Shown here: positions 31,440-43,900 of the stretch, piece by piece
How positions within the stretch are numbered: position 1 is the first letter of the stretch
Layout: each line of letters begins with the position of its first letter
Origin: Bretschneidera sinensis
Taxonomy: Eukaryota > Streptophyta > Magnoliopsida > Brassicales > Akaniaceae
Length of the DNA stretch: 64,000 nt
Direction of reading: 5' to 3'
NCBI GenBank assembly: GCA_023935145.1
Contig: CM043698.1
Span: forward strand, 79,039,001-79,103,000
The notes under the pieces: generated by a model
The model's input: the letters and a program-made list of their open reading frames with translations, nothing else
What the model was told of the DNA's origin: nothing
Database searches by the model: none
Made by a program: the position numbers and the translations under genes

Positions 31440-32222
31440 GGTTTTGCATTCCTCGGTGCCGTGCCTGTGGTTTTTTTTGGAAGTGGCACCATCTGAAGCT
31501 GTCTTTATTTTCACTGGTGTTCACGGGTTTCAAGGGCCAATGAATAAAGTATCTGTCTCAGATGTTCATTAGGATGTTGACCTTAGGGGCGTTGGGGTGT
31601 GTAGCTTTCGAACATCCGAGGTATCCTTCCACTTTCATCCTTGCGAGGCTTTTTCCTTGAGTCATTCTTTAGCTAAGATTGTTCACCTTTCCTCTCATTC
31701 CCTTCAGAACGCCTGGTCTTCTTCAGTGAGTATGTATTCTTTGACTCGAGTGAGGATTTCATTCATGTCTTTTTTTGGGAGCTTAGTGAGCTTGGTGCTG
31801 AAGTTTCCTGACCTAAGTCCGTTCTTGAAAATGACAGTCTGGATCTTAGGGTCAAGGTCTAAGATTTCCCATGTAGTAATGTTGAAGCGTGAAATATATT
31901 CTTGGAGCTTCTCACCCCTCCATTGGATAATACTGAAAAGATTTTTAGATGTCTTCCTTGGTCCTTTGCTGCTGAGGAAGTGTGTGGCGAATACACGGCT
32001 GAGTTCCTTGAAGAGTTGATACTTTCGGGGTTTAGGTGGGAGTACCAGGTGCTGGCACCTTTTTTCAAGTGTTAGCGGGAAAGCCCAACACAGGACCACG
32101 CCTAGGTGGCGATGCAGGAGCATCGTTGTCTTGTAGAGTTGGAGGTGATCCATAGGGTTGGTGGTGCTGTCATAGGCCTTAATGACAGACATTTTGAAGT
32201 ATCCAGGGAGCGGAGAATCCAA
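31440..32222 (-). pseudogene. gag of element C
   Basis: The frame 31704-32222 encodes 172 residues of a Retrotrans_gag domain: SPLPGYFKMSVIKAYDSTTN, DHLQLYKTTMLLH, KELSRVFATHFLSS and GEKLQEYISRFN. Near 31450-31490 a zinc-knuckle remnant appears across a one-base frameshift (CHFQKK, then HRHGTEECKTFNN). Gag would build the particle. The ORF starts inside the domain; the polyprotein begins upstream near 32800. Confidence 0.85.
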
Positions 32223-32844
32223 GATTTCTTTAATAAAATGAGGGTTTTAGGAGTCAAGTTCATCTAGGACATTGGTTCCTCGATACTTGAAGGCCTCTCC
32301 TATCTTCTTATCCATCTCATCTAACTTCTTATTTAGATCGATGTGATTCTTGGAGACAGAGTAGCCTTGGGACTTTGGTCTGTGATTAGCAGGGGAAGAA
32401 CTTATGATATGATGTAGGAGCATTATGACCGAAATTCTGGTGCCTCATTGCCCGAGGACTTCATTGTGATACTTAAAGTTGTAAGGGAGGGCCTTGCCCC
32501 TCAAATCAGGCTACCAGGTCAACCACTAGCTGGGTTAGTTTCATGAATTATCCTTGCATGACTAGGGCATTCAGGTTAGCCTAGCCTTAGTGAATTGGGT
32601 GGTTCGACTGGGATTGTCGTGACCGCTCAACAGATAGTTCATTCGAGGTTTGGCTTATTGCAGCATGTTCATGGATGGCTGGTAGTTCAAAACTAGTGTG
32701 TAGGTCGCGATTGGTGGTGGTATTTGCAGTAGTGGTAGCGAAGGTTATAGCTGCAGCAGTAACTGCGATAGTTTTGGAAGTGTTTTTGGACGGCATCTTT
32801 GACAGATGAGTTCCTTTTCTGTTTTCCCACGAATGGCGACCATA
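32223..32844 (-). other. Leader and N-terminal gag region of element C
   Basis: A 105-residue frame (32587-32904) crosses the LTR boundary; its part from MPSKNTSKTIAVTAAAI (about 32794) is probably the polyprotein start, Thr/Ala-rich. Many stops follow before the gag core. Two bases inside the LTR end, the minus strand reads TGGTCGCCATTCGTGGGA, in primer-site position; I cannot name the tRNA. Confidence 0.5.
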
Positions 32845-33110
32845 TGTTGATGCCGAAAATCTGCTAAGCAACCGAATGGAGTGGCATGGTAACTGCGCAC
32901 ACAAAGATAGGAGAAACCTTAAGGAGTTATGTTGAGTGTCATAGTAGGATTAAGATTCCTATGGATTGGAGTGTCTTCTTATAGACTGGAGTGTCTTTAA
33001 TACCCGTAGACATGTTTTAAAGGCTTTTTGTTGGGTTTTTTGGTTTGTGAGCTTATCTTAAAGTGTCATGCATTGTAGTCCGATTGGGTGAGAAAAATTA
33101 CCTCATATCA
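32845..33110 (-). repeat. 5' LTR of element C, internally deleted
   Basis: Runs from TGATATGAGG (at 33110) to CATCAACA (at 32845). Compared with the 3' LTR it lacks the section that holds the TATA box (6713-6830 equivalent) and has a short local duplication of GACTGGAGTGTCTT (32965-32995). Confidence 0.75.
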
Positions 33111-34979
33111 TAATGACAAACTTTAACCTTGTTTCGCTTGCACCAAATTTCTCCACCATTAGATGGAGATAAAGATTGGAGAAATTCTTTTTCTCTCAAT
33201 CGACATGAAAAGTATCTCGAAAATTCCATGAATTAATTCTATGTAAGAATTTCTCCATTACCACATTTCACATGATAGACATAAAAAAGGCTGAACAAGT
33301 TTCTTTATAAAATAATGTCCGAAAAAAAAATAGAGTTAAAAGAGGGACAAAAGTCAGACTACTACCTTGAAATAATTAACTCCTCTTGGCTTACAATATA
33401 GTCTGCGAGCAATCCTCTTTTGACTACTGCCTGACTTGTGAGTAGTCCAAAAAAGAACTTCCTATCCAAATATAACTGGCTAGTGTCTACTAATCCTCCA
33501 TTTTACCTTGAAAGCAGCAAAAACCACTTGCAATGGTGTATATCCAAACGCGACCGTGCTTTTGAACGCCAATGCACTTAATCGTCTTTGTATGTTGGCT
33601 GAAGAAAATGCCATTGGTTTGAGCTGACCACACCAGCTTAGGCCATTGCAAAATTAATGTTTCCAAATTAATGTGACTAGACTCATTTATATATGGCTTA
33701 AGTTTAAAAAGCAAGATTCATATCATTGCAAAACATGTTTTCAAATATACAGAAGAAATAATAAAAAAAAACTATTTCTAAAAGTTAAAATCATAAAAAA
33801 AAAAAAAAAAACATAAAAGTCCTAAACTAAAACCCTTGGTCATTTCTTCTTTTGGTAATATTAAAAGAAGTTGGAGAAAAGATTACATTTCTATCAATGT
33901 TGTAAACATTTATACGCTAAACGCAAGTGTTGCCAAAGATCTCGTTCCATTGTGACGAAAGAAATATAACTCAAGCGTTGCTGATAAAAAGATCGTTTCA
34001 ACCATCCCGTTAAAAACTTTGACAGTATTCCTTTGTTCATATTATTTTCACTTCACTCAATTAAATCCAACGCAAGCTATTTTAACATTCTTTTATAGGA
34101 AATCTACTCAAAAACTCAACTATCTAGCACATAGAGGAACAATAAAATAAACAAATAAAAAGATAAAGATTTCTCACTCTAACCGTCAAAGCAAAATAAT
34201 TTTATTATATTATAACCAAATGAGATTCCTTTCTCTCCCTAATCATATTCACCGAACATTAATGAAATAAAAACCATCACATCATGCCCTCATCCCACCG
34301 ACCAAACACACCCTAATACCGTTCATTAGGAAGAAAAAAGTGTCCAAAACCTATAAGACAATAAAAGATGGTCTAGGTTGTATGTTGGTTGAAGAAAATG
34401 CCATTGGTTTGAGCTGACCACACCATTTTGTCTCACCTATTTACACGTTTAAATTTGCAACTATGGGGTAGAATTGGAGAAAAGATAAAAAGCGAATGGA
34501 AACGCACAGTTATAGCAATAGACAGTCTATGTCATGGCCATAGAAATGGGTAAAAAACATGGAAGCGAGAAAGTAAGTACCCCCCCTCTTCTTTTTCTCA
34601 AAGTTGTAAGTAGCACTAGCAAATTTCCACAAGCACATAACTAAAGCAAAGATATGGGGAACTGAGCCTAACAAGATGCAATCCACTTAATGGGAAGGTG
34701 TTCTCGTTACCTGGTAGGTAAGCTCTGTCAAACTTTCTCAGCAGATTTCACAAAAGAGAACATGATTTTAATGGTTCCAGGTCATCATTTAATACAAAGC
34801 AGGACTTTCAGCTTTTACTTGAGAAAGAAAATCCAGTGTACAGGGAAGTTCATCTTTTTCCAAAAAAAAAAAAAAAAGTTGGCGTCTAGGTTAAACCTAA
34901 TATATATATCCAATCTCTTACATTCCAATTTGCTCGGTTCCCTGTACAAACTTAAATGAAGCTGCAGAACTTCTAACCT
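33111..34979. other. Intergenic region between element C and the CD2BP2-like gene
   Basis: AT-rich. The only clear structure is a direct repeat of about 49 bp (33588-33636 and 34380-34428) sharing TGAAGAAAATGCCATTGGTT and TGAGCTGACCACACCA. A 74-residue minus-strand frame at 33490-33714 covers the first copy and has no known motif. The part next to 34979 probably holds the 3' UTR of the downstream gene; no clear poly(A) signal was fixed. Confidence 0.5.
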
Positions 34980-37900
34980 TCAGTTTACACTGGATGATAC
35001 CTCACGAATTTCATCATATGTGCAAGTCTCCTCATTAAAAGAATACCTGCATATAGGGGAAAACATAGTGGGGAGGGGAGAGAACACAAAAGAGTATATC
35101 AGATTCTGGTAATAAAGCAGAGTTGATTAATGCCACACACAACACTACAACAGTAATAGAGCAAAAAACAAGTCTTTGAACCTCCAAAGAATGTGAAAAT
35201 TACGAGAACATTAGATCAGTCTTGAAAATTAGCTCATGAACAATAAGTACCCACACAATTTATTCAACCTTAACTCCACAGTTATACTACCAGAGAAAAG
35301 AAAAAAGAAGTTAAAATGGAATTCAAGCTGTAATCAGAGGATCTCACAACTAACTGTAGAGCAACTAAAGTCGTAAGTCATGAATTATGATGACATCAAT
35401 TTTCTTATGATATTAAAAGGGATAAAGTGATAAACCCTTTTTCTTCCAAGATACCATTGATCCTACTGTTTATACTGGAGAACAATAACAACTACTTTCA
35501 ACAAAGTTTGAGCACATGATTCATGATTATTGTTTTTATTGTTAAAAGTTCAAACCCACACACGCCTCGAACATGTGGACATGGAAATTGTCCTTACCGA
35601 TGCTCCAAAGCGGGCAGGACTTCGTAATTACTTGCATATGCCATGTAAAACAGTGACTACACTAACGCAGATTAGTAAAATCTACTTAATACTAATGCAA
35701 ACTAAAATGTTCATTTATGCAATCATTAAAAAACCATGTGCATTGTCAAACGATTGAAATTTACAGTAAAAGACTTGTCCAACACCAAGTAAATTGAAAA
35801 GCAATCACATGAAGCAAATCAAGAGCCAAAAGTTTGCATTTGGGGGGAGGTGGGGGTGGAGAGGAAAGGATTTTGCAGGTATATTACCACTGACCAGTCG
35901 CTGCTGAGCAATATAGTCCTGTGGATGGGTCATAATAATAACCCAGACTACTGCTGTAATAGTACCTGAGAAAGAATTTACTGACTAGATTAGAAACTCC
36001 AGAATTCCAAATGGATATATAAAAAAGTGTTAACTATATATATATATATATATATATAAACAGTGTAAAATTTATCACTGATTTGAATTCAGATATATAA
36101 ATCCAAAAAACAATTACTAAGTAGAGAAGGATCTACAAAGTGAGGGGAATAAAACATTATTTGATGTGAAATAAGAAGATATGGAATAATTTTAGTATGA
36201 TGTAGCAAACCCTCCAGCGTAGTCACTCAACATGTAAATAAATCATATGAGGAAAAGGACCTCAAAACTTTCATTAGGTTACAACAAACCCATTTTGCTT
36301 AATCATATGAAGTATGAATGCCTTATGAGTTATTGAAATTCTATCCTCATTTCCAAGTCAAATTCCCAAAACATGCATGTCAGTTAGGTTTCGAATCCTC
36401 CTAGATTAAAGTTTTTCAACTGAAAAAAAAAAGTTCATAAAATCCAGACTCTGCAAAATCAACTATTTTTTATAAGAAAACCAACTATTTTATTAATTTG
36501 TTTATTCAAGATTACAAGGATGCATCGGTGCAGAAGAGTGAGCTGCTCCTAGTGGAAATGTGGAAGGAATGAGGAAGGGGAAAGATCTTACCTAAAATGA
36601 CTTGGGTTGAAATGGTTGAAAAAAAAACTATCATCAAAGCAAATATAGAGTGTAGCCCCAAACAGAACAAACTGGAGAAAAGGGATTCATGTAATCAACC
36701 CCCAACTGCTTTGGGATTAAGGCTGTGTCCGTACAAGGAAAAGAAAACAACACTAAAAATTTGATACAAAAATGAGGCAGAAATGTCAATAAACACAAAA
36801 ATTGTTACTATGATTCGACACAGATGGGGTATCGTAGCTCCACGAAAGCTTGAGAGTCTATCTGTTTCAATTGAAAGTTCACTGATTTAAGTGTTTCTTG
36901 TCGAAATTTCAAGGACCCCTAACATAACATAACCAACAGAAACAATGAAAGTGGCAAGAGACATACCCAGTAAACACTGAAAATAATCATCAAATTACAA
37001 GATCGAGTATACTTGCCTCCCTTCTGACTATCAAATATTTTGTTGCGAGCATAACCAAGGATAAGGATATTTAACTGACTGTTATATTTGATGTGTTCAT
37101 TCCCTCAACAGGTATCATTAATAGTCATTATGAACGTCGAAATTTAGGTTAGGGTTTAAACAGAGAGAGATTGAACAAAAATATTGTAGAACTCTTATTA
37201 TTATTGGTGTGTCTAATGAACAGACTAACACAGCTAAATATATAGACCTAAGAATATAACTCCTAATAGGAATAGGAAACATAAACCAAGAAAGACTAAG
37301 AAACCTAATATATATGTAATTACAAAATATCTCAGCACTCCCCCCCTCAAGTTGGAGTATGCAGATGCACCGACTTATTACAAATAAATCCATCCAACTT
37401 GTTAAAGACGGATCCAATCCCAAATTAAACAAAATTCATAACCACCACCACAACACTGAGTCAACAAGACCCACAACAGTTAGGCCAACAAGATCTAACA
37501 CATTGGGTCAACAAGATCCATAGACAAGATCTGGTGCCACTGAATCTACAAAACTTTGACTTTGACTAGAACGGGATGCTTCACACGGGCTGGATGGAAC
37601 GGGACGCTTCACACGGGCTGGATGGAACGGGACGCTTCACACGGGCAAGATGGAACGGGACGCTTCACATGGGCTGGATCTATGAATCGGGTCAGATCAG
37701 GTCTTTGTGAACAACATAAGATAAGAAACTTTCTCCTTCACTCGGCTGAAAACAACTAAAACAGCCTCGGCAACAGCGTCCACACCAAAACAGCAATAGG
37801 ACTCACGTCCACAGTGCCCAAGAAAACAGCTCAGGAGAGTGCGGCGTTTGAGAACTTGACCAGAAGTGGATCGGGTTCAGCACCAAACGAGGACCCAACA

Positions 37901-40900
37901 GAATCGTCAGAGAAGAAGTGAACATGACAGAAAAAGACAAAAACATATTGGAAAAAAAATAACATATGCTAAAAACTAGGCTTCTTTTTTTGTCCTTTTA
38001 AGTGGGCTTACTCAAATACCACCAGGGTCCTAAACTATGAGCTCTAATACCATGTTGAAATTTAGGTTGGGGTTTAAACAGAGAGAAATTGAACAAAAAT
38101 ATTGTGGAACTCTTATTATTATTGTTGTGTCTAATGAACAGACTAACACAGCTAAATATATAGACCTAAGAATATAACTTCTAATAGGAATAGGAAACAT
38201 AAACCAAGAAAGACTAGAAACCTAATACATATGTAATTACAAAAGATCTCAACATGAACATTTCGCAGCAGAAAATTAATGATTTGTAACCTCTTAAAAA
38301 TTTAATAAAGAAACTTTTTTATGGTTAAAAACCACACACATGCCTCGAACCCCTGCCCATAATGTCCTTACCAATGCTCCACAGTGGGAAAGACATTCAA
38401 TAAAGAAGCTAGTTGTACAAGTTGTTCTCTTTGTCTTATTGACAGAAGAAGATGGTGTTACTATCAAAAAGGAGCATACTGCACATCTTAGCCCCTGAAC
38501 CAATCCCACCCACCCCAAGACAGAGGATGTATCTGCCACCATAAACTAAGGAAGACGGGCAATTAACTTCTGTCAACGGAACAGAGAAATCAGGCAGAGA
38601 TCCTCAAATATCATTAAGCAAAAAAAGCAAATAAGCGGGGAATGTATCAACCACCAAGAGAGAGAAAGGAAGAGTACCCAGAATGATCATCATATACGTA
38701 ATCAGAAGACCCATCGTTTACAAAATTATTGTGCAAGGCTCCAGCTGCAGATGAAACAAAGTACAAGAACCAGATAAACCAACAAAGTTATTACTGCTAC
38801 TCTATCAGAAGTATTCTTCAAGGGAAAAAAGATAAGCTTACTCTCAGAAACAGTGTTTAGAGGATCTGATGACAATTGACTGACTGCATCTGAATTAGGG
38901 CCAGAGGCCAAATTACTCCCATCAGAGGATGGATTAGCAGTACCATGTTCATCATCATCCCCAAACATATCATAATCATCAGCACCACTGCTTGAAATCT
39001 CTGTAGCAGTTACAGGTGATTCTGAAGCACCAGCAGCAGAGTCAGAGAGTACTAAAGAGCCTACTCCAGCATCAGAATTAGAATTCTGCTTACCAATACT
39101 TAAAGATGTTCCCCTCCCCCTTGCTCGAGCTAACCTCTCATATCCTTCTGAAAAATACGATAAATAAGAGGATATTTAAGCACTCATAATGCATACCCGC
39201 ACATCTGCACAATCATTGAAGGGAACACTTCACAAGGACTTTCTTGCTCAAATAAACACAAGCACTCATGAAACAATAAAAGGTAAATAATGCAGTTATC
39301 ATTGTTTAACTGACATTATTGTCTATCATTTAGGACTAAAAACCATGGAGCCATTCTTTAACGGGCACAAAAACCATAAACAGCAGGTTTATCCTATAGG
39401 ATCACAAAACTAAGATGAAGAACACCTAGAACTGGAAACTACTGAATTATATAAGTATAAACTTCAATCTGTGAAGGAATCCTAAAGTACATCTCACATA
39501 TCAAGAGGAGCAAAAGCAATTTCATAGCTTTGCCATACTGCAAAAGGTCTGCTGATTCTTCTAACACTCCCTCCGTCCCATATTTTTAGTCCACTTTTTG
39601 TTTGCACAAAGTTTAATATAAATGTTTTTTTGTCCAAAAGACCCTTCAAAGTTGAAGTGAAATTAAGTACATATGGGTCACACAAGAGTTATGTCTTTGA
39701 CATAAAACGAAGAGATTAAGGGTATACTTGTAGAGTCAATGATTTTGTATATTATTTAAGGAAAGTGGACAAACAATACGGGACATCCATTTTAGAAAAG
39801 ATGGACTAAAAATATAGGACTGAGAGAGTAATAAATAACATTGCAAGAAACCGAAACTAGAGCGAGAAAAATGAAACTAAATATTGTACCAACCTGCCTC
39901 ACGCTCAAAAACCTCTTGTTTCTCATGATAAACGTCTGCAGAGAGGGGGAAAAGTTAAACCAATAAGCTACGCAATATGATTGAAGAAACCCATATATGC
40001 CAATTGGAGATGGGGAAACCTGGTAGCTAGTACAGCAATGTCTATGATACAATAAGAAAGTGTACTTTGTAATTCATGTAAAGAGGTAATTTTAACAAAA
40101 GTAACACACTTAACTGTATTCACCATTCTGAATCAGCTTATCGGCATCCTCAGTAAGCTGATCAAAAATATGCTTAGTCTCAACTGACATCTTTTCCTTC
40201 CTGTTATTTGAAGTTCCCTTCAACCTTCTCAGAGCTTGTAAAACCTGTAAGGTGAAGTAATTTAACTTTCAAAGTTCAGGCACGTGCTATTTTAACTAGT
40301 ACCTGAAGGACGTAGACATAATTGTAAGGGTTAAAAAATACACAATAAATAATTAGAAATTAAAACTTTAAATTAAGCAATGCCAGATAAAGCCAAAGCA
40401 AAATGTATAATGTTATTTTCTTCTTTAATTCCCTAGAGGAAATACCTACAGTATTTTACTGAACAGTATAACATTATACTCTATTAGAATAAATATCAAA
40501 ATTTGGAAGTTCTTATCAGTATCACAACAATGATTAACCCTGATGCGAAGTCAAATTAAGCACCAAGAGTAATATGTAATCCTGATCAATCCCTCTACAC
40601 ACAGTTATTCTAAACTATATTTTCATGCTTACCAAACAGCACAACGTTATGCTCTTTTAGAACAAATATAAAAAAAAAAAAATTGAAGTTCTCTTCTTTT
40701 TTGATAAGCAAAAATTTATTAAAAAGCACAAAGAAGGTGCACCGAAGAGCTAAAGGCTGGGTACAATGAAGGAAATCTACAAAATCTTGAAGTTCTCATC
40801 AGTATCACCATAAAGATTTACCCTGATGTAAATTCAAATTAAGCATCAAGAGTAATAGGTAATCTTGATCAACCCCTCTACATACAGCTAAGCTCAACTC

Positions 40901-43900
40901 TATTTTCATGCACTTCTTCTGATCAAAGTACTAATGCCAAACTTAGGGTTCGGCTCCTCTCCAGTGAAGCATTCCCCAAGTTTCCCCCGGTGCATTCTTT
41001 ATCAACTGACGTGTAGCAATTTTCTTTTGAACGGTTAAGATATTAATTCATCTAATTTGGGTCTTGTCATTGTTAACTCAGGAAAATCCCATCTCTTTCT
41101 CTTGCCCCTAAAACCTCTGACTTAGGAAAAAAAATCCTAAAACATTCTACAATCTTTTCTCCAATTATTTCCTCTTTCAAATTTAACAGATTCAAAAAGT
41201 TTCTCCATCTTCATACCATTTTATAGACAACCAAATAAGGGGAAAGACAAGTCATAGCATCAGATCTATAAAAACTCCTCGATATTTTATTTTTAAATCA
41301 CATACCCATTTCATCAGATCCTCTCGGTAAAATTTAGTCGAATCTCAATTGAATCCTCTCTTTCTCTAAATTCTTGTTTCTCTCTCGAAATCCAAGCTAA
41401 AAGTTCTTATAGAAACTCACTTTCTCTCTATACATTTTCGATCTCTTCCTCTCTTTAAAATCAGAAACTAATCATTGAATGTTTAGATTTTACAAAGTTT
41501 TAAAGAGTGAAAGAAAATAAAATTGCAGCTCATGGAGAAGATTTAAAGAACTCATCTTATCTTCTGATAAATAAAGGTAGCTTTCTTTCTTATGCAAATG
41601 ATTCTCTTGAGTTGAATCTCCTCATTTTATCTCTTGAATGCCCAAACACAAAGGCATAAAAGAATTAGTAGAGGTAATGCTTTTTGGAGGAAAAATTGAA
41701 AAGATATGTTTTTGTTCTTCTGTTTTAACAGAGAAGAGACTGATGGTGGTTTTATTTCTTATCCGTAGATAAACTAATTTTCTTAATTGGTTTAGAGTAA
41801 CAGAAAATACAGAGAAAGATCTTAGATTAGCATAGCATACGAAAAGAGATGAGCTTTCCCTGAGTTAATGGTCCACCCGGCTCAAATAAAGATAAAAGAT
41901 CTTAACCGTTCAAATTAAAATTATTACATCTTTTTTCAAAGAAAGCACTGGGGGAAACTTGGGGAAAGATTCAATTGAGGGGAGCCGAACCCTTAAACTT
42001 ATTATGTGAAAATAGAAGAAAAAAATCCATTAAATTGTGATTGCCACATTAAGTCAGATCATCAATATGATAAATATGGATAACAAACTCCAAATCTCAA
42101 AATGGCAATACTTCATTATATAATGGTTTTTCAAAAAGCAAAAAAGATATATATCAACTCATGTAGAGATAGATTATTCTTACCTGTTATAAAAAAAAAA
42201 TTGACACAAAATCCCTCATCTACACAAATAATGTATCTCTCATTTCAACATTATAAATGTTACCGGTTTTTATTATCATTTATCAATCTTTTTTTATAAG
42301 TATTATCATTTATCAATCAGGAAGACACCGTGATGCCAAGAGCTAACAACTTCACCAATGCAACAATTTCATACTGCATATAATACCAACTTACTTCAGG
42401 AAGAAATAAGAACAAGCAATGTAGAGTACAGAGTATTGCAATTTTTTATGTTGCTCCAGTAGGTCAGCCTAACAGAAAGAATAATGATGCAGATACTTGA
42501 TATATTTAATAATTCTTCATAACCCAGAAAACCGAATGATCTAAAAAATAAACAATAATTACGAGGCAATATAAGTTTACCGTTTCTCCCGGCTCAAGCA
42601 CATTAGCAATACGCCTCTTCATCATTCCAATGTCGTCTGAAGAAAGATCATGAGCAGCATCTTCATTCCCTATATCATTTGTCAATGCTGAGTGCCCTCC
42701 AGTGTATTTTGGATTGGTTTCAATGCTATCAAGCCATGCATCCTATAAGAAACCACATAACAAATCGATTCAAGACTTATTATATAAAAATTTGATTCAA
42801 AATTTAAGAGACGCACAAGGATGCACAACCTACCTTTATTTCATTTTCAACGAAATATTCAACAAAATTTCCATTTGCATCAAAATAACCTTCTTCTCTC
42901 TCATTGTCCAGATTGAAAGGTTCTATTTGGATCCCATCCTCAACAAAATTCTCATTATCCTGCAAAAAGAACTCCCATCATTCCCTATCCTTCTGATGAA
43001 TCTGACAATCATCTTGATAAAAAAAAAGGCTGCTATTTCAGGAAATAAATATATAAACTATAAACACATTCACTGAACAAAAACATATATTACTGAGTAA
43101 TAAGCATGTAATACAGACTAAAATCCAGTAATCCGTAAATTCTTTTGAAGAACAACAAAAATAATACTGAATTAAATTCCATTTTCAACATTCTACATAG
43201 GGTGAATGGTTGTTGGTAGTTGGTACTAGTTGATCAAAAGCGCTAACAGGATGGGTATGAGTTGGATAAGTGATGGATGCAGATCTTTCATGTGACAATT
43301 ACAAACAAAAGAAAGTTAGCAACCACTTATAGTGCTGAATGATGAGACACAGCAAACACCTTCAGCCAATGTAGACAGGAGATATATATGGCATGGAATA
43401 CACACATGCAATCTTTTCTTGCCGGTAAAAATGATAAATGGACTTACATAAATATGCGATGTTAACCAGAAAAGACAGCATATAAGTTAGATTGTCCTAT
43501 CAGATATATAACAACTTATTGCCATGGTATGCGTTCTCATTTATATAAGTTCCATAGAATATCGTTACATCAATCAATTGAACCAACAGGATAAGTCAAT
43601 TCATATCCTAGAGCACATGATCCTAACAGCAGATTGGATTTTGCTTTCAGGGAAAGTAAAAGGACTAGTATAGTGAGAAATGTACATGTATATATTTGAT
43701 ATCAAAATAAAATCATCCAACTTACAGCAAAATCATTACGAGATTCAAAGATAAAAGTGATAAACCATAAACAAAAAGACAACAAAATGTTGAAAAATCT
43801 TGTCTTTTTTCTTATAAAAAGAATCTCGCCCTTAAAGTTTCTGTTGCCAGTAGCAGAACCACAATGTTAAAAAAAAACAAAAACTAGTATCTGTATATAT

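Larger units (their letters stand above)
4582..33110 (-). mobile_element. Element C: decayed Tat-type Ty3/gypsy retrotransposon hosting a nest
   Basis: The LTRs share ends TGATAT..(A)TCAACA on the minus strand: the 3' LTR at 4582-7023 and the shortened 5' LTR at 32845-33110. Minus-strand remnants occur in the order gag (32222 downwards), protease, RT, RNase H and integrase (to about 27225). An ORF on the opposite strand follows (8281-9112 plus 25558-26690), then tandem arrays and the 3' LTR. Gag-pol order, the motif FMHLYLGYNQI and an antisense extra ORF are characters of the Tat lineage. All frames carry stops, so the copy is dead. Flanks AAGGG (4577-4581) and TAATG (33111-33115) do not match, which suggests later rearrangement. 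About 18.4 kb of its span consists of later insertions. Confidence 0.85.

Noticed and set aside
4577..33115. Target duplication for element C
   Set aside because: AAGGG and TAATG do not match; the shared ATAATGA(T/C)AAA near both ends is offset and probably chance.
37556..37759. 67-residue ORF with repeated Trp/Gly motifs
   Set aside because: It translates the 28-bp repeat of the TRIM; the period is not a multiple of three and the flanks are non-coding.
40115..40130. Alternative donor (GTGAAT at about 40126) for exon 5 of the CD2BP2-like gene
   Set aside because: It would also keep phase, but it removes the residues GEY; the GTTAAG donor gives NGEYNVYHEK, a better fit to the family.
42102..43076. 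Plus-strand ORFs over exons 3-4 of the CD2BP2-like gene
   Set aside because: Lys/Ile-rich readings of introns and of the opposite strand of real exons.
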